Shown in pieces: positions 54,325 to 64,000 of a stretch of DNA of 64,000 nt. The notes beneath the pieces are model-generated. The model saw only the letters and a program-made list of their open reading frames with translations. It was not told the origin of the DNA and searched no databases. Positions within the stretch are counted from its first letter, which is position 1, and each line of letters opens with the position of its first letter. The DNA lies in the NCBI GenBank assembly GCA_025617745.1, contig CM046873.1, positions 26,301,410 through 26,365,409 on the forward strand. Direction: 5' to 3'. Source of the stretch: Heliocidaris erythrogramma. Lineage: Eukaryota > Echinodermata > Echinoidea > Camarodonta > Echinometridae. The translations under genes were made by a program, and so were the position numbers.

Positions 54325-54640
54325 AGGTTCATAAATCCGAAGGTTTAATTTTCCGAAGGTTCGTATTTTCCGAGGGTTCGTTACACCGACAGTTTGTAAT
54401 TCCGAAAATTAAATAGGGTACATAATTCAGAAAAATGAAAAGGAGCCCATATTTCCGAAGGAATTTTCCAAAAAGTTGTGTAGGGCTCTATTGCATTTTC
54501 AGAATTATGAACCCATTTTCATTTTCAGGACTATAAACACTATTTCATTTTCAGAATTATGAACCCCCTGCTATGGGGAATTTGTGTTTACACGCAGGGA
54601 TTACGAACCTTCGGAAAAATGAACCCTCAGGAAAAAGTGT
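54325..54640. repeat. Repeat rich in TTCCGAAGG / CCTTCGGAA words
   Basis: It starts AAGGTTCATAAATCCGAAGG and ends CGAACCTTCGGAAAAATGAACC, loosely inverted. Internally, TTTTCAGAATTATGAACCC and variants recur three times. A C tract follows at about 54643-54657. Confidence 0.65.
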
Positions 54641-54657
54641 ACCCCCCCCCCCCCCCC

Positions 54658-55868
54658 AATATATCATGTAGCTTGTGTTCTCCAGTGTAAAGGCCTGCAT
54701 CAAGTACATTGCAACTTTATCAACAAAACACACTTTCAAAAAATTGCGCAACCTCCCTGTCCCACAATGCATGTATCGACATACATATATCTGTAGCAAT
54801 CCCATCGTGTACAAATGTGGATACCAGATGGTTGAGTGCTATTTCCAATTAAAATGGTTGGTTTGGAAACGAGCCCTTGTTAGCGCGATGATGTACGTGT
54901 ATACATCTCTAACTGGACCGAAGGATTACCGGTATGGGGTATGATGGAATGCGTCAAGCGATTACCTCAAATTGGCGATGGACAACCGACAGGAGAAAAG
55001 GTTTAGGGAAATAACTGACCAAAGACTTTTGTGTACACAATAGACTACAGGTATGCATTCAATGGTACTGAAATGTAAATTATGTTATGAAGTGATGTAT
55101 TGTCCAACAGTCAGACACTTTTTTTTTTTTTTTTTTTTTTTTAAGGGGAAAAAGGGCACAAGAAAGCATTCATTCTGACAAGATTCAGAATTGTGTAAAG
55201 GGAAGAAGGGCACTACAAGCATTTTCATCAAATTCAGAATTGTGAAAGTGGAAGAAAGGTGCTAGAAGTATTCTGTTCAAATTCAGAACCATAATATGGC
55301 TAACAATACAAATCTCTAACAAAAAATCATGAAAGTACGATAAGAACACAAAACTTGCCTTCCATTTTTCAAGTTCCGCAGGCATTCAGACCCAAATCTA
55401 TCAACTGCTGCGATCAAGGCAATGTTATAGGCCTACATTTGCCAAATTCCATTTTCCAGAACTACAAAATATAGTCAGCCTCCAAGAAATTGTTCATGAT
55501 TCAACTTGAATCCACAAAGTGCACGTTGTCGTATTGGCCTCATGCCCGAGGAATGCATGGTATTTAAACGTTTGACAAAGATGCGATCAGTATTAATGCA
55601 CCGGTGATCAAGCTTTTGATATTAATTGAACGTGTGTCGGATAATGACAAAATATATGATGGTGCCATACGCTGTGACCCCATTCTAACTCAAACTGATG
55701 TCATTGATTTTAAAAAAAAATTGAGGTAAATCATCATTTCCACCATACAGAATTTTTAAACCAAAAGGGTCATCTGTACTTCATGTACATGTACATTCCC
55801 AATACGTCTATGGCCTAAACAGAAAATCATCACAGACACTTCAATATTGACCCTCTTTGAATAGACCT
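54658..55868. other. No recognised gene; T tract at about 55121-55142
   Basis: AT-rich DNA. The 22-base T run could be a reversed poly(A) tail of an old retroposed copy. Partly repeated AGCATTCATTCTGACAAG / AGCATTTTCATCAAATTCAG lines follow it. No exon was recognised. Confidence 0.35.
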
Positions 55869-56116
55869 GGGGCCGTATTCTGAAAACGATGTTATCTTTT
55901 ATGTTAGTAAAACGATGTTATTTGTCATAACAAATCAAAATCAGGACAAGTCATTGGTTAATGATGGCAAAGAGGGCTGTGCTCGTGTAAAGTTAACAGA
56001 GACACCTTCGCAAGCACCAATGATTAGTGTTTATTGCGAGCAATTGCAGTTTGTTATGACAATTAACATACTTTTCCTTAACATAAAAGATAACATAGTT
56101 TTCAGAATACCGCCCC
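55869..56116. mobile_element. MITE family B, copy 3
   Basis: The ends GGGGCCGTATTCTGAAAACG and the inverse of GGGGCGGTATTCTGAAAACT, with the ATGTTATCTTTTATGTTA arms. The interior is the inverse of copy 2 (AGCACCAATGATTAGTGTTT). Confidence 0.8.
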
Positions 56117-56325
56117 TGTTTGTATTTCAAGTTATGCATGTTTCTCTCAATAATCCTTAGTTACCAACTATTTAGTGCACCTAATATGCATAATGGCATT
56201 TCTATGGATGGAATCATTTTGCATACATGTACATTAGTTGTTGCTATGTCGGAACAAACCTCTGACAAGCTTTTGAGTCGTCAAGAGAAACCTTTGTTCA
56301 ACAAGTATGTAAAAATTAGTAAGCA

Positions 56326-56463
56326 GGGCCCTGTTTCATAAAACTTGTCATCAATGACAAGTTGCAATAACTGTTATAAGCTACTGAAATCCTTGCGTCT
56401 GATTGGCTGAGAGCAAATTTGTCAGTAAAAATCACTGACAAGACACTTGATGAGATGCCCCCC
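56326..56463. mobile_element. MITE family C, copy 3
   Basis: GGGCCCTGTTTCATAAAACT ... CTGATTGGCTGAGAGCAAAT ... ATCACTGACAAGACACTTGA ... GGGG-type end. It is a recombinant-looking mix: its left end resembles copy 2 and its right end copy 1. Confidence 0.75.
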
Positions 56464-57660
56464 AGGTCTAGTGCAAAAGGAATGAAGAACATAACATTGA
56501 CTGCATTGATTCACTTTTTTAATGGGATCTTTAATGCATTTTCAAATAATGTATGCAGTTTTTACAGTATACATGTATGTACATCTATGTACTTTACATA
56601 AATGTAGCCTTTAATTAAAAAAAATGCATAATTTGCATATATACATGTATGTGTAATGTGGAATTGGACCTTACTTGTACACTAAAAAAAATAGTCAACC
56701 ACTGAACCTGAATGCTTTGAAAAAAATATACAATACCCTACCTTTTTAAGATGACGTTTTTTCAACACACACAAAGAAGCAAAGATTCAGTTACGATGTC
56801 GAAATTTATGCAATATTTCCGTACTTGAACCAGGAAAGATAGAACAACCAAAAAGCAGATTTGCGTCAATGAACAAGAAGTTGATCTTGAGCCAGCAACT
56901 TGAAGACATTTATGAACAGCATTCAGAAGGAACTAAGCTATATACACGTAGTAGGATCAAGGATCTTGACAGAATGAAAATACAAATTGTAGGATGTGAG
57001 ATTTTATTATAACAATTCTAACTACAAATCTTGAATTAATGAATGGATTAATTATGTGACAACTTTGTTAGGGAATCTCTCGCCTTAACTTCGAATCTCT
57101 CCCGTCCCAACTCCCCAAAAAGAAGTATTGCACAATCCCGACATCAGACTATGGTTCCCTATTCTCAACATGAGCAAAGCGTGAGAAACATACCGGTCAA
57201 TGTCCACAAATCTTCCACATGAGAACTATGACTCATAAACATTGGGGAGTGGGGACTTCCCCCTTTGCGTCAGCGTCATATAAATTGTTTACTAATATAG
57301 GTTGGGTGGGAATATTCTTTAAGAGTGGAAATCTGCAGCGCAAGATCGAAACCAAAAGTAAACTTGCATGCAATAAAGGCACAAACCATTAATTTCAAGA
57401 CTATTCAAGTAAAATGTTCTATACATTTTAAAGAAATGTAAATTAGCTAAAAGCACAATTTAAAGGAAAAGATTTGGGTACGTTTGGCATTACAGTCAAG
57501 TACATGCACAATGTACATGACTAATATGTAAGTAATCCAATTTCTCAAAGATCATCAGTTCTTTATTGTAATGGATAACTTCTTGAAATGCTGAATGAAA
57601 ATTTGAAGTAGATCACATTTTGGGTTTCCCAGGCTCAAGATGTTGGGCTGAATTTTGGGG
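56464..57660. other. No recognised gene
   Basis: AT-rich intergenic DNA with TACATGTA words. Confidence 0.35.
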
Positions 57661-57664
57661 GTAA

Positions 57665-57890
57665 CCTCGCTAGTCATAAGGACTGCTATCCATAACGCAT
57701 GACCAAATGAATAGCGGTTTTGTATGAATAGCGGTCCTTATGAATAGCGAGCGAACCATAGACAAATTACCTCGCTATTCATAAGGACCTCCGTTCATAA
57801 GGACCACTATTCATAAGGACCGCTATTCATAACGCGTGTTAAATGAATAGCGTTTTTCTATGAATAGCGGTCCTTATGAATAGCGAGCGG
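57665..57890. mobile_element. Two tandem palindromic elements (CCTCGCTATTCATAAGGAC)
   Basis: Copy 1 (57665-57754) and copy 2 (57770-57890) each begin with CCTCGCTAnTCATAAGGAC and end with GTCCTTATGAATAGCGAGCG. In copy 2 the inner GACCGCTATTCATAACGCG and GAATAGCGGTCC words repeat in both directions. Confidence 0.7.
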
Positions 57891-58109
57891 AACCAGAATT
57901 TTTTTGGTGTTATTTCCGATTTGAAACATTTACTCAGCTTTTGAACTTTATACACATTTTTTAAAATTCTAACAATCACTTTGGAGATGTTCCAGAGTAT
58001 TAAGTGATTAAGCAAGACGGAGGGAAGAGAAATGGATGAGGGACAAACCAGATGATTATTACAATGCAAGGCAAAAGATTGAAGAAAAATAAGAAAGTAG
58101 TAAAATTAA

Positions 58110-58697
58110 ATGGAGAACAGAGATACACAGACAGAGAGAGGGGAAGAGAGAGGGGAGGGGAGAGGGAGAGGAGAGAGAAAGGGAGAGAAAGGGAGGGAGA
58201 GAAAGGGAGTGGGAGAGGGAGAGGAGTGGGAGAGGGAAAGGAGAGAGAAAGGGAGAGGGAGAGGGAGAAGAGGGAGAGGGAGAGGAAAGGGAGAGGAGAG
58301 GGAGAAGAGGGAGAGGGAGAAGAGGGAGAGGGAGAGGAAAGGGAGAGGAGAGGGAGATGGAGAAGAGGGAGAGCGAGAGGGAGAGGGAGAGGAGAGAGAA
58401 AGGAAGTGGGAGAGGGAGAAGTGGGAGAGGGAGAAGAGGGAGAGGGAGAGGAAAGGGAGAGGAGAGGGAGATGGAGGAGAGGGAGATGGAGAAGAGGGAG
58501 ATGGAGAAGAGGGAGATGGAGAAGAGGGAGATGGAGAAGAGGGAGATGGAGAAGAGGGAGAGCGAAATGGAGTGGGAGAGGAGAGAGAAAGGGAGTGGGA
58601 GAGGGAGAAGATACAGAGAGAGAAGATAGAGAGGGAGGGAGAGAGAGAGAGAAAGAGAGAGGAGGAAGAGGGAGGAGGGAGAGAGAGAAAGCGATAG
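58110..58697 (+). repeat. Long GAGAGGGA microsatellite/minisatellite
   Basis: About 590 bp of purine-only units (GGGAGAGGGAGA, AGAAGAGGGAGATGG). GGGAGATGGAGAAGA repeats about seven times at 58470-58560. The long Arg/Glu and Ser/Pro/Leu open frames are artefacts. Confidence 0.95.
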
Positions 58698-59979
58698 ATG
58701 AATGAGGGCGACAGATACATATACATGTAAGTGAAATATCTTTATAAAACCTCGTACACAAGGACAAACCAAAGACAATTACATCAAATGATGCATGTAG
58801 TACATCCTCATCAGCAAGCCTACATCCGTTTTGAACAATCGGAGGTGGAGGAGAAAAAAACCCAACAACGTTGAAGCGAAAGTTATGAATGGAGTGGGCT
58901 GGCTGACCGGATAAAAATAATCAGAAATCCTAGCAAATTAAATTGCTTTCTATTTCGGGGGCCATTAATTGGCTGGTAAACATATGGCAATGACGCGGAT
59001 AAGGGATTGTAACAGGATAAGAAGGATGGAGTTTAGATGAACGTCTAAATGAAGTTCAAGTTAATGGGTATCTTTCTTTTAATACTTTCTATTGCATATT
59101 TCTTCAATAATGTGTGTGTTTTTATGGAGGGATATGTGCTAGACTTTATTATATGACGGATATAGGTAATAATTATGCATGCCACACCTTGCAATAAAAA
59201 TCCACATAACCACAGTTACCAGATACCGACCAACTATGCATACATGCAAAGTAAAATCATTATAAATACATACAATGTGTGCATTGTTCTCTATGTAGTT
59301 GGGGATGTTTAGGGACAGATTGGGACTAAAATTTGAGTGGGGAATTTCGGAGTGACTGACCCTTTTTGTTGTTGTCTGGCCCTTTTTTTTGTGTGTGACT
59401 GGCCGTTTTTAACAAAAATATGGACCGATCCATGGGGAAAACTCCCTAAACTCCCCATGACCAGTCCCCCCCCCCCCCCCACCAAGATTACATGTAGTAA
59501 GAAAACATGTGTAGTGGTTGAGTTAATGGGTGATAAGAAATAATGGGTGATAAGAAATTAGGACTGGAACTTGCTTTTCATTCTCTCTCCATCTCTCTCT
59601 TCAGTCTGAAATTCCTGGTTTAAAGTTTGTAACAAAAACTATATTCACTGTAATTAATCACACACGTCATTGCTCCAAACAACCTAAATCCTGGGGATGA
59701 TTTCCAACCGGAAGGATTTTAAAAGATTTTTTTATTTCCTGATGTACATGTACTCTAACAAGTCTTATTGAGATATCCTGGGCTTTAAAATGCATTTGGC
59801 ATCATGGTCACTAAAGAAAATAATCCACTTTTAATACCACAAAACGAATCCTTTATACACCACTTTCGAACAGAAAGACCAACCACACATTTGTGTAGGC
59901 TGCCAAAAAATATATATATTTACGTGTACTTCCCTAAATAAATGTACACTGTAGGTCTTTTATATCATTTAAAATGACA
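58698..59979. other. No recognised gene
   Basis: Intergenic DNA with a C tract at about 59466-59480. Confidence 0.35.
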
Positions 59980-59983
59980 TTAA

Positions 59984-61194
59984 AGGCCAAGTCCACCCTA
60001 ACAAAAAGTTGATTTAAATAAATAGAGAAAAATCCATCAAGCATAACACTGAAAGTTTCATCAAAATAGGATGTAAAATATGAAAGTTATGGTATTTTAA
60101 AGTTTCGCTTAATTTCGCAGTTGTATGCACATTCTGCTCAGTATGCAAATGAGGGAACCAGTGACGTCACCCACTCACTATTTCTTTTGTATTTTATTAC
60201 ATGAAATACAAAATACTTTAATTTTTCCTTGTTATATTGTGAAACGAGGTTTGATTCCTCGCTGAACATGTGTACATGTAATTGCCATTGTTGCAACCTA
60301 TACACAATTCAATGACAGCTTCCTAATTGTGAAATCTGCAGAAATTAAAATATTCTATATTTCACATAATAAAATACAAAAGAAATAGTGAGTGGGTGAC
60401 GTCACTGGTGCCCTCATTTCCATACTGAGCAGGCTGTGCATATAACTGTTTTGCGAAATTAAAGGGGTACTCCAGCCTAAAAATAATATGAGTTGAATGA
60501 ATAGAGTAAAATGAAACAAGCAAAACACTGAAAATTTCATTGAAATCCGATAAAAAATAACGAAGTTATTGAATTTTTAAGTTTATTTTTATTTTGGGAA
60601 ACAGTTCTATGCATGTCATCATGAATATGTAAATGAGTGAGCTGATGATGTCACGTCCCCACTTTCCTTTTTTAACTATATTACATGTACATGAAATCTT
60701 CACTATTTCATTTTTTCATACTATGTCTATAAAAAATATCCCCCTTGTAACAAAATAAGTTACAGCAATGATAAACTTACACATTAAATAAGGAGTCAGT
60801 CCTTTTAGTTATAGGCTTGGAGCAGAAAATTTGAATAATTGCAATTTCATATAATAAAATACAAAAGAAAAAGTGGGGATATGACATCATCAGCTCACTC
60901 ACTGCATATTCATGACGACGTGCATATCACTGTTTTACCAAAATAATGCAAAACTTTAAAATTCCATAACTTCATTATTTTTATTTCGATGAAATTTTCA
61001 GTGATTTGTTTGTTTAATTTTACTCTATTTATTCAATTCATATTAATTTCAGGCCGGACTACTCCTTTAAGCGAAACTTTAAAATGCCATAACTTTCTTA
61101 TTTTACATCCTATTTTGATGAAATTTTCAGTGTTATGCTTGTTGGATTTTTCTCTATTTATTCAAATCAACTTTTTGTTAAGGTGGACTTGGCC
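59984..61194. mobile_element. TTAA-flanked element, 1.2 kb (host)
   Basis: TTAA lies at 59980-59983 and 61195-61198. The ends AGGCCAAGTCCACC and GGTGGACTTGGCCT are exact inverses, with arms extending over 150 bp (AAAAAGTTGATTTAAATAAA ... TTTATTCAAATCAACTTTTT). It is a long palindrome with no coding capacity, interrupted by the element at 60463-61066. Without the insert it would be about 603 bp. Confidence 0.85.
60463..61066. mobile_element. TTAA-flanked element, 604 bp (nested)
   Basis: TTAA lies at 60459-60462 and 61067-61070. The ends are AGGGGTACTCC and GGACTACTCCT, with long inverted arms (GAATAAATAGAGTAAAAT-like). The host's intact left arm contains GCGAAACTTTAAAAT and its inverse order around one TTAA, showing the site before insertion. 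It is related in sequence to its host (shared CACTGAAAATTTCAT and AATAGAG blocks). Confidence 0.88.
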
Positions 61195-61198
61195 TTTA

Positions 61199-61592
61199 AA
61201 CCAAACTGTACAAGATTAGAAAGTGGACCGTGCTATTGTGGGGTGACCAATGGCGAGCACCAGGGAGGTCCAATGGCACGCTGCTGGTTCACACCTGTAG
61301 AGGTTAGCGCGATCTATCTTGGCACTCTGCACAGGAGAATTTAGTGTGCTCTACATGTAGATCACACTGTCTCTCGTGGAGCACCCCTGGAGGTGGTCCA
61401 GCGGTCTGCCGTTTTGGATCGCCGTGGACCTCCGTGGATTGCACCAAAACGATGCCTCCGCGTTCTCACCTTAGAGATGACGTGATCTAGCGCGCGCTAG
61501 TAATGAGAACGAAAAAGAAATATTTCCTGAAAAATGACAAAAGATCAAAATAATTGTAGCAAGTTTCATGACACTTTGCTTGCCAAATATTA
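61199..61592. other. G+C-richer spacer, nothing recognised
   Basis: Contains AGGGAGGTCCAATGG and GTGGACCTCCGTGGATTGC, loosely inverted, and an AGCGCGCGCTAG palindrome near 61488. Possibly another old element. Confidence 0.35.
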
Positions 61593-61692
61593 GTCGACAG
61601 ACCACCTCTTAATTTCGTCAGAATTTTCTTTATTAGGTGGTCTGTCGTAGTCGACAGACCACCTCTTAATTTCGTCAGAATTTTCTTTATTA
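61593..61692. repeat. 57-bp tandem duplication with an inverted GACAGACCACC word
   Basis: GTCGACAGACCACCTCTTAA followed by TTTCGTCAGAATTTTCTTTA occurs twice (61593 and 61650). Between them GGTGGTCTGTCG is the inverse of CGACAGACCACC. A related GACAGACCACCTAATTCGTC lies at about 63455, suggesting element ends. Confidence 0.75.
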
Positions 61693-61699
61693 TTATTTC

Positions 61700-62187
61700 T
61701 TTATTTATTATTTATTTTTATTTTTCCACCACTTTCTTGTTACCATGATTCCTCAATATCGGCTGAGTCAAATTTTATCAAAATCTCTACAGTCATGAGG
61801 ACATATCAGATCAAGCTCGGGTATCTATTTCAAGGTCATCAGGTCATCGTGACGTCATCCAGGCGCCATTTTGTGATATCACATTATCAATCATATCTTC
61901 ATAACGAGTCATCAAAAATGAACCATATTTGACATCCATTAACTTCAGGTCAAGGGTCAACATAAAATGTCATCAAAATTTGCGCGCACATCATGACGCG
62001 CACGTACGCGCGCGTCAAAATTTAAAAATGCTCAAAATCACTTTTTAATCAAATTAGAGTATTGTTCAGGACATTTTACGCATTTTAATTTTTTCTGTCC
62101 GTGCGCGTCCGTGCGCGCGTTATGCGCGCACACAGCGCGTAGAGAACGTAAAAACGCCATTTTTTCGCATATTTTGTCTTCCTGACA
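61700..62187 (+). repeat. Direct repeat R2, copy 1
   Basis: It nearly matches 63513-64000, offset by 1813 bp: CCACCACTTTCTTGTTACCA, ATATCGGCTGAGTCAA, CAAGCTCGGGTATCTATTTC, CGTGACGTCATCCAGGCGCC and a CpG-rich GCACGTACGCGCGCGTCAAA block. Confidence 0.9.
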
Positions 62188-62921
62188 CTATTCTTGACAA
62201 TTTCCAACTATTTACAGTCAATCTCGACCTTCCATAATGTCGTACGCGCGCGTCAAACTTTCAAATTCGTGTGCACGTCAATGGGCATTCTAATGTACAA
62301 AGTGGTAAAAACATGCCCATCTAGAATTCGCCATAGCTCCTCAGAATATACGGAAACCCCCCAATTTCTTTACATATTCTGAAAGCCTGTGAGTTGTAGA
62401 TTTGAAATCATGTAGAATTTTTGCCGATCTCATGTTCTAACGTCATATATTTGCATATGAACTCAAAAAAATGATTTTGAAAAAATGACGTCATCATTTT
62501 TGTATTCATTTGCTAATATTTCAGTAATAGGTGATCGATTTTCTTCCAAATTTTGATATGTTATAGCTGAGACAATTCTCTACCAGATCAGTTACCACCA
62601 TTTTTCATTTTGATGACGTCATCACACTGAAATTTTCAATGCAAGATGCCATGTCATAATTTTCCCTATTTGCGTGTTATGTCTATGGAAGATGATTTTT
62701 TTTCGAATCATGAATCTACATGACATCGTTCTCTGAGCAGTATCTCAGTTATTTTTGGTCTATTTTCTTCCAGATTTTAATATGTTGTAGCTGAGACTAT
62801 AAGCTTTCATTAGTAAGCCCTCCAATTTTTGATCAGATGTCGGGATCATGCCCAATTTTTCAGTACAAAATGTGATTTGAGAATCCCGTTTTGGTTTACG
62901 TGTTATCTCTATGGGAAATAT

Positions 62922-62988
62922 TTTGGTCTATTGGTCAAAGCACTTGCCTCCCATTCCGGTGACCCAGGTTCGATCCCCGGTGGGTCCA
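62922..62988 (+). repeat. tRNA-like sequence (pseudo-tRNA or SINE head)
   Basis: GGTCTATTGGTCAAAGCACT resembles a D arm, and CCCAGGTTCGATCCCCGG resembles a T arm with a good B box. The 3' stem TGGGTCC has no 5' partner, so no functional tRNA is called. Confidence 0.5.
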
Positions 62989-63187
62989 TAACAATTTTTT
63001 TTTTTGCTTCTTTTTGCCTGTCATTTTACCATCCTCTTCGACTAGTATAACATAAAAAATCACAAATAATGTAATAAACTGCCTTATTTTCCGTATTATG
63101 TCTATTAGAAAGTAGTGTGCAGTAGTTTGTGTACAACCCTATGGAAATTGTGATTTCTTGTCCTGTATTAGAGCTATGGGGCTAATC

Positions 63188-63320
63188 TCCCAAGTATCCT
63201 GTATCATCATCATTATTATCATCACCGTCATGATGATCATCGCTATTATTATATCATCGCCACCATCATTATATCATTATAATCATCATAATCATCATCA
63301 CCATAATCATTTTACAATGA
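63188..63320 (+). repeat. ATC microsatellite
   Basis: ATCATC and ATTATTATC units with substitutions, within the R2-bounded interval. Confidence 0.8.
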
Positions 63321-63512
63321 CCGTTACACATTTTGCTACATTCCTGTTCTCAGGAAGCATCTCCATTCATGGCATTCTTGACATCCTATCTTCTGTTTAG
63401 TATTTCCCCATTAATATGATCATCCTGATTACAATCATGATCGTGCCAATTTAAGGACAGACCACCTAATTCGTCTTCGTGACGAATTCAATTTCTAGTT
63501 TATTATTTATTA

Positions 63513-64000
63513 TTTATTTATTATTTATTTTTATTTTTCCACCACTTTCTTGTTACCATGATTCCTCAATATCGGCTGAGTCAATTTTTATCAAAATCTC
63601 TACAGTCATGAGGACATATCAGATCAAGCTCGGGTATCTATTTCAAGGTCATCAGGTCATCGTGACGTCATCCAGGCGCCATTTTGTGAAATCACATTAT
63701 CAATCATATCTTCATAACGAGTCATCAAAAACGAACCATATTTCACATACATTAACTTCAGGTCAAGGGTCAACATAAAATGTCATCAAAATCCGCGCGC
63801 ACATATTGACGTGCACGTACGCGCGCGTCAAAATTTAAAAATGCTCAAAATCACTTTTTAATCAAATTAGGGTATTGTTCAGGACATTTTAAGCATTTTA
63901 AATTTTTCTGTCCGTGCGCGTCCGTGCGCGCGTTATGCGCGCACACAGCGCGTAGAGAACGTAAAAACGCCGTTTTTTCGCATGTTTCATCTTCCTGATA
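63513..64000 (+). repeat. Direct repeat R2, copy 2 (cut by window end)
   Basis: Same order and near-identical sequence as 61700-62187. It still matches at the last base, so the repeat continues beyond the window. Confidence 0.9.

Noticed and set aside
58000..58778. Open frames of 195-255 codons rich in Ser/Pro/Leu or Arg/Glu
   Set aside because: They follow from the purine-only microsatellite at 58110-58697.
62922..62988. Functional tRNA-Gly-like gene
   Set aside because: D- and T-arm-like parts are present, but the 5' acceptor strand does not pair with the 3' strand.

Overview
This is a window of an animal nuclear genome, most likely a marine deuterostome; an echinoderm such as a sea urchin is my best guess. 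It is AT-rich, its two recognisable protein genes are split by phased GT-AG introns, and the rest is dense with short inverted-repeat DNA transposons, SINE-like tails, G/C homopolymers and GA or GAT microsatellites. The species call is inference; no ribosomal or mitochondrial marker is present. There are no bacterial operons, CRISPR arrays or phage genes.

Two genes were assembled by eye, both on the minus strand. (1) A complete Rab-like 2 GTPase gene (rabl2) has eight coding exons from 30893 down to 16206 and encodes 232 residues with all junctions in phase. (2) A Bcl-2 family apoptosis regulator starts at 52426. Its three common exons encode BH4, BH3 and BH1 and the first half of BH2. They are followed by two homologous candidate terminal exons, at 47878-47741 and 44221-44081, each with its own BH2 end, tail anchor and stop codon. 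The gene can therefore make 192- or 193-residue proteins with different membrane anchors. An inverted repeat of about 150 bp flanks the nearer terminal exon and could affect which one is used.

Layout: 1-4 kb is AT-rich with no recognised gene. 4-12 kb holds MITEs and a 3.2 kb composite element (5807-9053) that carries three tandem decayed copies of a Myb/SANT-like domain and two younger nested insertions. 12-16 kb is mostly unannotated and includes a SINE with a 7SL-like head. 16.2-30.9 kb is rabl2, with large introns full of repeats. 31-44 kb holds a 2 kb hAT-like element, SINEs, a long hairpin and a hAT MITE. 44-52.4 kb is the Bcl-2 gene. 52.4-64 kb is repeats: a minisatellite that arose inside a dispersed repeat, paired MITE families, a TTAA element inserted into a related TTAA element, and a pair of direct repeats of about 490 bp, the second cut by the window end.

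The two genes have no obvious functional link: RABL2 acts at the ciliary base, and the Bcl-2 protein at mitochondrial or ER membranes. They are simply head-to-tail neighbours about 13 kb apart.
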